A DNA stretch of 64,000 nucleotides. It comes from Ciona intestinalis (taxonomy: Eukaryota > Chordata > Ascidiacea > Phlebobranchia > Cionidae). The notes below the pieces were generated by a model. The model saw only the letters and a list, made by a program, of their open reading frames with translations. It was not told the origin of the DNA and made no database searches. Shown here piece by piece: positions 61,401 through 64,000 of the stretch; position 1 is the stretch's first letter; each line of letters opens with the position of its first letter. The translations under genes and the position numbers were made by a program. The stretch spans positions 1 to 64,000 of the forward strand of contig NC_020168.2 of assembly GCF_000224145.3 (NCBI RefSeq), written 5' to 3'.

Positions 61401-63607
61401 GGTGTTCTGTTTTATACACCTCGTGACCACTAACGAGTTATCACGTATGTAACTTATTCAACCTTACGTTGACTGGCAAAGACAGTCCTTTTAGCACAGG
61501 TGTTCTGTTTTATTCACCTGTGTCTCCTTAGGAATTACCATATGTAACTTAGTGGTAATTATATTTTTAAATTTTGTGTCTTGTCTAAGGAAACATATCC
61601 CCACAATAGTAACAATGGCGAGCCTAAAACCCATTACTTCTATGCTACAGGCAAGCCACAAACCACTGTGCCAATTCTGCATCAACCACAACAGAGGAAA
61701 TGTTCCAAACAAATTGTAAGCAAAATGATCAAGTTTAAAATGTTCCAAGTAAATTATAAACACCAACCTCTGGTATCTTCATCCAATACAGGCATAACAT
61801 GAGGTGAAGGTTCAGGTGATGACTTGACCAACCCTATCTCTGCAAGTCTTGGGGATAATAAGGAGTTGGTGCTGCAGGTTGATATGTCTGCAGTGTAGTG
61901 ACAAGTTATAGTGTGTGTAATAGAGCAACAATACTGTCATGTTTGATACAATTGGTCAAAACTAACAAAATGTTACGATTAACTATCTAAATGTACAATA
62001 AGGTTTATGATAAATTGGTACGAGTTGAATGCCAGAAGAGCTGTTATTTATGATTAGAATTTTATTATCATTAGAAAACTTGTAGTTGAATTTGTGTAAT
62101 TAATAAACAAAATTTAATTTATTGATAGAAAATAAGTGTAATTGATAACCAACTTGATTTGCTTGAAGTAAGAGCCTGAGGGGAGTAGCAGGGACTTGAA
62201 CCTTGCGACTCTCGGTTCAACTGATCATCCAGTAGATCTACAAGCTGGAGACGAGTAGATGACGACCCTGGTGATACGTAATGGCGGTACGCTGATCCGT
62301 CTCGCTTCGGGGAAATTGGTACGTTAGCCGTTGCAGCCAACATCTTGGAATCAAAGTCACTCGAGGAATCTCGGAGGCGGTTTGCAGTATTGGGTGTTAT
62401 GTTTTCATGAATAGTTTGAGGGGATTCAGCTCTTGGGGTGTCGGATAATGGAATGCTTCTCACTGATCGTGGAGACTGTTGTCTCCATCCTCCGTCAACA
62501 GAATCATCATCATTGTCATCGTATTTCTGCTCTTGGTCTTCTGAAAAGCATTGCAAGTATTAATGTTTGAATAAATGAATGTAACTCTTTATTCTCGTTG
62601 CAATGACAGTCATTATAACAAAGATGTTCTGTTTTATACACCTCGCGACACTCTCAAGTTACCACACATGTATTCTACAACTAATACAATAATCCTCTTA
62701 CAAAATTTATCTACACACGAATAAAAAACTGAAAGAAACTGATGATGCCTTTTTTATTCAAACTATATCTCACAGAATACAATTCAATAGACTTGATTTT
62801 CATCTGTTATAATCATATACTACTTTATATCCACAAAATTTGGTATAAACAGTTCAAAAACAAAGTTGCAACAGTAATACCTTGAGCTCGTTTTCGTAAT
62901 TCTTCGATTTGGCGTTCATACTTTTCAACATCGTCTGTTAACTTCCTGTATTGATCAAGTTGTTCCCGCGCATCCCGAGGAGTGGAGGTTCTGGAGGATC
63001 CTGGAAGATGAAGATTATTTTAACTCGGTTTAACTTTGTATGTAGGGAAAGGTGGAAAAACTGTTAAAAATTTTCAATAAGGCCTTTTCATGTTTTTTCT
63101 GACAGCAAACTTTAAATTGTCCAATAAAAAGTTTTCATGTTTCATGTTTCGTTGGCAAACTGTTAAAATAAAGCCTTTTCATTTAAAAGTAAACACGCCA
63201 AAGTTTATTTGATAAATATTGGACTGTCAGAGTTATAAGAATTGTGTGTTTTATATTATATCTATGTTGCATATATTATTTCTAAAAGTTGTAAAGACTT
63301 TCAACAACAAACACCCTTAAGTTTTCAATGTACTTACCTGGTTTTCTTGCTGATGTAAGATCGTCCAATTTTCTCTTTGCTTCCTTAAGCTGAGCATCCA
63401 GATGACTTATTTCATCTTCATATGCGTCATGATCACGAGCCAACGCCTCCAACTCCAACAACTGAGCCGTGACCTCCATTTCCACGTCATCTATCTGTGA
63501 ATCCAAATCATCAGCCACCTTCACGGCATGCACAGGTTCTCTTAGTGTATGGAGGGCAAGTTTTGGAACGTCAACATTCACGTCATAAGGTTTATCCTCT
63601 GCCTCGT
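24749..63607 (-). CDS. SYNE1/2-like: Nesprin (SYNE1/2 orthologue), 57 exons of the 3' part; gene continues right
   Basis: Outer nuclear membrane linker: spectrin-type helices reach the cytoskeleton and the C-terminal KASH domain binds SUN proteins across the perinuclear space (LINC complex). Fifty-seven exons were placed. Every junction agrees in phase, and the coding sum is 9,653 nt, about 3,216 residues. Strong matches to human nesprin-1/2 from memory are CEVLLHDADAC, LDRRWRNICALSMERR, LTQLELINKQYRRLARENR, SLLVWLTEMDLQLTN, SLEWDDYDMSRSE, RKPIVLSINL, VASLQDVS and SPMLTWTDGPPPT. Exon coordinates are in the segment entries. No calponin-homology actin-binding domain lies in the window, so the long-isoform start is beyond 64000 if present. 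Introns hold METTL27, a short-isoform exon and most of the repeats. One internal exon shows two compensating frameshifts. Confidence 0.95.
25803..25980. mobile_element. MITE-A copy
   Basis: In the last nesprin introns; ends cagtaggttggggaaaacgg and cccatcttcccccaccctac. Confidence 0.82.
26307..26329 (-). CDS. SYNE1/2-like: Nesprin 23-nt microexon
   Basis: Encodes VETNEAE plus two bases. It is preceded by a very strong pyrimidine tract (CTTCTCTTCTCTCTTCATCT, then AG) and followed by GTTAGT. The length of 7 codons plus 2 nt is exactly what the KASH exon (needs two bases) and the phase-0 exon at 26560 require. Confidence 0.8.
26560..34737 (-). CDS. SYNE1/2-like: Nesprin conserved C-terminal spectrin repeats (14 exons)
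   Basis: Exons: 34550-34737, 34025-34175, 33623-33736, 32880-33089, 30627-30818, 30028-30182, 29571-29683, 29070-29149, 28937-28991, 28569-28744, 27878-28075, 27378-27560, 26900-27100, 26560-26658. This is the most conserved part of the gene. Order: GLQEDIEKHSTGVASVLNL, then CEVLLHDADAC; RLWQKFLADFARFSDWL; LELINKQYRRLARENR; LVWLTEMDLQLTN; FHEYCLQVFIRLDRYYRR; an unstructured linker with SLEWDDYDMSRSE (human SIPLEWDHDYDLSR); RKPIVLSINL; VASLQDVSNLLFVDA; then the Ser-rich SSTSDVDSIASETSLHSS before the microexon. In vertebrates this stretch is the body of nesprin-1-alpha and binds emerin and lamin. Whether that holds here is inference. Confidence 0.95.
28100..28205 (+). mobile_element. SINE body fragment
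   Basis: Carries a pol III B-box-like ggttcgaggctc (28109-28120), then ctaccacaattgtgggtgta and gggcaagacgcaattgttcc. It lies immediately upstream of exon 27878-28075. Confidence 0.6.
29312..29480. mobile_element. MITE-A copy, 3' part degraded
   Basis: Starts gtaagatgggataccattag and has the ttaacaacgctcttttag core; the right end is lost. Confidence 0.6.
30307..30497. mobile_element. MITE-A copy, diverged
   Basis: Starts atagtaggttggggtaagat and ends near ccccacgtactatata. The core is inverted and diverged. Confidence 0.65.
30819..32879. other. Nesprin intron, 2.06 kb
   Basis: Contains a MITE (31340-31543), a CRE-like TGACGTCA at 31782-31789 and a copy of the gcctggtagcaaaagtaacagaatattta repeat (about 32050-32120). 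No exon is supported. Confidence 0.5.
31340..31543. mobile_element. MITE-A copy
   Basis: Ends gtagtaggttaggggaagat and ccccaccttactatat, core inverted. Confidence 0.85.
34286..34434. mobile_element. MITE-B: 149-bp element with about 23-bp inverted ends
   Basis: Left end aaaggtggctgtacacggta, right end the inverse (tactgtgtacagccaccttt), with a further inner pair cgaattc / gaattcc. The element has no coding capacity. It is unrelated to MITE-A and is single in this window, in the nesprin intron 34176-34549. Confidence 0.8.
34994..36643 (-). CDS. 550-codon exon: probable first exon of a short nesprin isoform
   Basis: Open from ATG 36643 (MFSPEYYDKQADYIGSLHEA; an upstream in-frame ATG at 36676 is possible) to a GAG|GTTGAA donor at 34994 in phase 0. 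This fits exon 34550-34737, which starts GLQEDIEKH. Upstream exon 38579-38741 already joins that exon in phase 0 (HEQQ to GLQEDIEK, as in human nesprin-1), so the long form skips this exon. The protein is low-complexity and Ser-rich, without spectrin helices. It has several Cys pairs (KICGSCKK, DSCSSCMN, YCNCSFC) and ends PEEKKQIKISPQYKEV. Human nesprin-1-alpha-2 starts at about the same point. The alternative is an independent nested gene whose frame ends at 34958. Confidence 0.7.
36961..36968 (-). promoter_or_regulatory. TATA box upstream of the short-isoform exon
   Basis: TATATAAA on the minus strand within CCTATATAAACGAG, 318 nt upstream of ATG 36643. A start near 36935 would leave a 5' UTR of about 290 nt, or a short untranslated exon spliced to the acceptor TTACTAACATGTTCAG at 36637-36636. 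Confidence 0.5.
37670..37677. promoter_or_regulatory. CRE-like octamer TGACGTCA
   Basis: Perfect CREB/ATF palindrome about 0.7 kb upstream of the TATA box at 36961. CRE sites are known in Ciona muscle promoters. Function here is inference only. Confidence 0.35.
38139..38146. promoter_or_regulatory. CRE-like octamer TGACGTCA
   Basis: Second perfect octamer in the same intron, about 1.2 kb upstream of the TATA box at 36961. Confidence 0.35.
38371..38576. mobile_element. MITE-A copy abutting a nesprin exon
   Basis: Ends atatagtaaggtggggatag and cttaccccacagtaccatac. Its right end is 3 bp from the donor of exon 38579-38741, so element sequence forms the start of that intron. Confidence 0.85.
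38579..48371 (-). CDS. SYNE1/2-like: Nesprin rod, segment 2 (11 exons)
   Basis: Exons: 48253-48371, 47718-47892, 47161-47330, 46231-46374, 45656-45760, 45268-45484, 44631-44791, 43754-44092, 43171-43297, 42268-42443, 38579-38741. Spectrin-type helices with the usual Trp anchors: KLGYLETWLTNFVFLD, FEDKCENWMLFVAQSE, RQILDFLMVWNDCEYG, LTEWNQFDDQYHELCDWL, MNNLRDWLNEVETSLAEPV and DDIKARLHEQQ. Donors are ordinary except GTTGGT at 44631, which phase nevertheless requires. The intron 38742-42267 is the largest of the gene and contains METTL27. Confidence 0.92.
39117..39930. mobile_element. Cluster of partial MITE-A copies
   Basis: Three degraded left halves start at about 39117, 39695 and 39797 (tgtggggtaagatgaa, ctgtgaagtaagacga, ctgtggggtaagacgg), each followed by a gagtcgtgaggatat-type core. 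They sit directly downstream of the METTL27-like gene. Confidence 0.6.
39944..39949 (-). terminator. METTL27-like poly(A) signal
   Basis: AATAAA on the minus strand 20 nt after the stop, giving a very short 3' UTR. Read by the nesprin transcript it would be a premature poly(A) site within an intron. Confidence 0.65.
39969..40709 (-). CDS. METTL27-like: METTL27-like SAM methyltransferase, intronless, nested in nesprin
   Basis: 246 residues, one exon. Class I methyltransferase fold: motif I VVDFCCGTGLVANRL (residues 78-92), acidic loop GVDGSDAMLDL, motif at SSSQYDVAVMAGGFG, and IKIGGVCIFSTRTN. The N-terminal YKAWATDYNTDVTALEYTAP matches the METTL27/WBSCR27 signature (YDRWAPDYDQDVATLLYRAP), which separates it from generic methyltransferases. 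The substrate is unknown to me. The gene lies on the same strand as nesprin, in its largest intron (38742-42267). It has an AATAAA 20 nt past the stop and an acceptor 25 nt before the ATG. Lack of introns suggests a retrocopy, or a gene that lost its introns. Confidence 0.93.
   Translation of the reverse strand: MSDQTQAVDAEKIARQRAHEYAHTFSAEQKEKLENYKAWATDYNTDVTALEYTAPKHCVDLILNAVNKHSEISMNSSVVDFCCGTGLVANRLRSVGFTGPIDGVDGSDAMLDLTDGVYRNTFCQFLDPGKNLPEMLSSSQYDVAVMAGGFGPAQVDAGCLKHLINAIKIGGVCIFSTRTNRCSSEFSKKLDNELTKYVHSDVIVIDELRNIDKFELSSFPEEMKETRYIPGVAYCLLKLKPITEET
40734..40735 (-). promoter_or_regulatory. Splice acceptor upstream of METTL27-like ATG
   Basis: Minus strand AAATTTTTTTAACAG, then 25 nt and ATGTCTGATC. 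It may be a spliced-leader trans-splice site, common in Ciona, or the 3' end of a 5' UTR intron. Confidence 0.5.
41956..42153. mobile_element. MITE-A copy
   Basis: Starts tatagtactgtgagtaagat and ends cccatcttccccactctact. Confidence 0.82.
42268..42443 (-). CDS. SYNE1/2-like: Nesprin exon with two compensating frameshifts
   Basis: The entry phase (0) and exit phase (2) both fit the neighbours, so the exon length is right. Inside, the frame runs TYLDDMTEKRETLMNLASKL in phase, then LDRQAVERKGDKVEEKLKE only in the +1 frame, then INTRWKFLETMVHA back in the exit frame. Stops occur if one frame is kept. One extra base near GGGCC (about 42389) and one missing base near GAAGG (about 42311) would explain it. 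Sequencing error is the simplest reading. Confidence 0.7.
42890..43135 (-). mobile_element. SINE with degraded tail unit
   Basis: The body is clear (acaacccattagtgaccgct, tgtcttgcccaaggacacat, gtcgagcttgaacc). The left part is an eroded tail unit (ttttatcctcgtgtgc, aggtaccactcttttcacct). Confidence 0.65.
43349..43547. mobile_element. MITE-A copy, diverged
   Basis: Starts atatagtactgtggggtaat and ends accatcttatcctaacctac. Confidence 0.7.
44285..44495. repeat. Two approximately 97-bp units
   Basis: tgttctgtttcatatacctc occurs at about 44328 and 44424, which gives the period directly. Confidence 0.8.
46735..47045 (-). mobile_element. SINE with tRNA-like head, body and tail unit
   Basis: The most complete copy. 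On the minus strand it starts CCGTGGCATAGTGGTTAGCG, an A-box match to TRGYNNARNNGG, then CGCCTGCCTGGAAC. The body (CTCGACACTGCTACCATAAT, TTGAGCAAGACACTTAACGG) follows, then one approximately 97-bp unit ending ATTCATTCAAC. The B-box part is deleted here. Confidence 0.75.
48809..57739 (-). CDS. SYNE1/2-like: Nesprin rod, segment 3 (20 exons)
   Basis: Exons: 57665-57739, 57172-57304, 56679-56863, 56375-56467, 55872-56009, 55434-55583, 54962-55114, 54628-54765, 54264-54374, 53773-53946, 53369-53531, 52854-53118, 52367-52568, 51841-51990, 51369-51491, 50933-51034, 50230-50525, 49843-49955, 49382-49514, 48809-49001. Divergent spectrin-type helices rich in Leu, Lys and Glu with anchoring Trp: QILSDWLSFVEFN, YEKWEAHENEISALQSWMDE, LMSEWIFMVNTALD, FEQLSTWMEKSF. 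Most introns here are phase 0, and exons tend to be multiples of three, as expected for repeat-by-repeat growth. No family name beyond nesprin rod can be assigned to single repeats. Confidence 0.9.
49695..49765. repeat. Repeat R5 (gcctggtagcagaagtaacagaata)
   Basis: The same block occurs near 5215-5275 and 32050-32120, each with a gctaa-rich stretch before attatgcctggtagca. Its origin is not recognised. Confidence 0.6.
50570..50850. repeat. Three approximately 97-bp units
   Basis: gtgttctgtttcatacacat, atgttctgtttcatgtaact and atgttctgttttataaacct mark successive units; the middle one is shortened. Confidence 0.75.
51579..51708. repeat. Minisatellite, 22-24 bp unit (acaagcaactttttttacta)
   Basis: Five to six tandem units of acaagcaac plus a T-run plus actaaa or agtaaa, in the nesprin intron 51492-51840. 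Confidence 0.85.
55175..55425 (+). mobile_element. SINE in plus orientation with one tail unit
   Basis: Head-like ctgtgaatcagtggtagaag, body tgctgccactattgttggca and attgctccaccaagtggtaa, then a reverse-type tail unit (cccacaaagttacatatgtg). Confidence 0.55.
58159..63607 (-). CDS. SYNE1/2-like: Nesprin segment 4: coiled coil and Ser-rich linkers (10 exons)
   Basis: Exons: 63338-63607, 62881-63000, 62154-62540, 61768-61887, 61209-61336, 60690-60848, 60211-60387, 59334-59601, 58747-58935, 58159-58283. A coiled coil (QIDDVEMEVTAQLLELEALA, QLDQYRKLTDDVEKYERQIE) is followed by a disordered Ser/Pro region (QQSPRSVRSIPLSDTPRAES, SSSTRLQLVDLLDD). Two spectrin-like helices follow, then a second Ser-rich stretch (RRRTLSMTSQSSNDDSARSS) and LLQKLDEVKGDLMQLQKM. 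Six of the seven outer exon borders are phase 1, unlike the rest of the rod. The first exon enters in phase 1, so coding continues to the right; nothing coding is visible at 63608-64000. Donor GTTGGT at 62154 is weak but required by phase. Confidence 0.85.
59663..59735 (+). pseudogene. tRNA-Arg-like pseudogene
   Basis: The anticodon arm (tctgactgcgaatcagg) and the rest (agattgagggttcatattcc, then tctgtggtca) closely follow an animal tRNA-Arg, as does ataaggcct in the D arm. The T-loop has gttcata instead of gttcga, and the 5' end does not pair with the 3' acceptor strand, so it is probably dead. It lies in a nesprin intron, antisense to nesprin. Confidence 0.55.
60055..60200 (-). mobile_element. 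SINE fragment with tail unit
   Basis: Tail unit (cgcgtggcgaagcacaactg, gtgttatgtttcatacacct) fused to the head-proximal end (aagccttgaacccctaacct); most of the body is missing. Confidence 0.55.
61365..61690 (-). mobile_element. SINE with two tail units
   Basis: Two tail units (gtgttctgttttatacacct, gtgttctgttttattcacct), then the body (gtctaaggaaacatatcccc) and a head remnant (caagccacaaaccactgtgc). Confidence 0.6.
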
Positions 63608-64000
63608 CTGTTTAAAGGGAAATTAAAATTTTAAAACTAGTATTCAGGAAGCTTAGCTTTTATTTATAGAATTTTTTCTATTTAATAAAATATTACCTAA
63701 CCAACATATTTATCAAAAAACAGACCACCATATTAGTTTTATTTGAACAGAGTATTTAAAACATAAAACTCACAAAGACAAAAAACTTAACAATACTCTT
63801 ATCTAGAAATTAATAAAAAAATTACGTAAAAGGATTTTTTTTTACAGATTACTAAATTAGTGTTATTAAAACATAGGATCCACAAATAAGACTTAATAAT
63901 CAACTTATCTAGAGTCCTCCTATCTAATAAATGGCAAATTTTTCACACAGCGCACAACATTATTAAATTAGTGTTCACAAAGAAGACCTAACATGCAATA
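63608..64000. other. Nesprin intron at the right edge
   Basis: AT-rich, with two similar stretches (cttaacaatactcttatctagaaatt; cttaataatcaacttatctagag) that suggest a weak local duplication. No exon is supported. Confidence 0.5.

Noticed and set aside
1..64000. CRISPR arrays, prokaryotic operons, viral genes, toxin genes
   Set aside because: None seen. Tandem repeats lack spacer structure, and all genes are spliced animal genes apart from the nested intronless methyltransferase.

Overview
The window reads as nuclear DNA of a solitary ascidian, most likely Ciona. It is AT-rich, with many short phase-consistent exons, small introns, and dense MITE and SINE-like repeats in introns. All gene models below were built by eye from splice signals, reading phase and remembered family sequences. 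No alignment or database search was run.

Layout, left to right. (1) 53-542, plus strand: the last two exons of IFT56/TTC26. (2) 1062-17508, minus strand: a complete STAT5/6-type transcription factor, about 21 exons and about 902 residues, convergent with IFT56. A 500-N gap at 9030-9529 is flanked by two near-identical copies of the same exons (6648-9029 and 9530-11709). This looks like an unmerged contig overlap between haplotypes, not a real duplication. (3) 18417-22926, minus: PGAP1, the GPI inositol-deacylase, complete in five exons (about 1,016 residues), with a GC-AG intron and a long acidic insert. (4) 24749-63607, minus: the 3' part of a nesprin (SYNE1/SYNE2) gene. 57 exons were placed, their phases agree from end to end, and together they encode about 3,216 residues. 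They cover spectrin-type helices, a Ser-rich linker region and a C-terminal KASH domain ending SPMLTWTDGPPPT. The gene continues past the right edge. (5) 39969-40709, minus: an intronless METTL27-like methyltransferase nested in a nesprin intron, with its own poly(A) signal and a splice acceptor just before its ATG. (6) 34994-36643, minus: a 550-codon open exon inside a nesprin intron. It fits best as the first exon of a short, nesprin-1-alpha-like isoform; a TATA box lies 318 bp upstream.

Two repeat classes fill introns and spacers. One is an approximately 195-bp MITE with inverted ends (TAGTAGGGTGGGGGAAGATG). The other is a tRNA-headed SINE whose tail is a variable array of approximately 97-bp units.

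Functionally the genes are unrelated neighbours: ciliary transport, JAK/STAT signalling, GPI-anchor remodelling, nucleus-cytoskeleton linkage and a small methyltransferase. I see no bacterial-type system, CRISPR array or virus. The items most worth following up are the short-isoform exon and promoter, a possible extra KASH product from the last exon, the nested gene, and the SINE with array tail.
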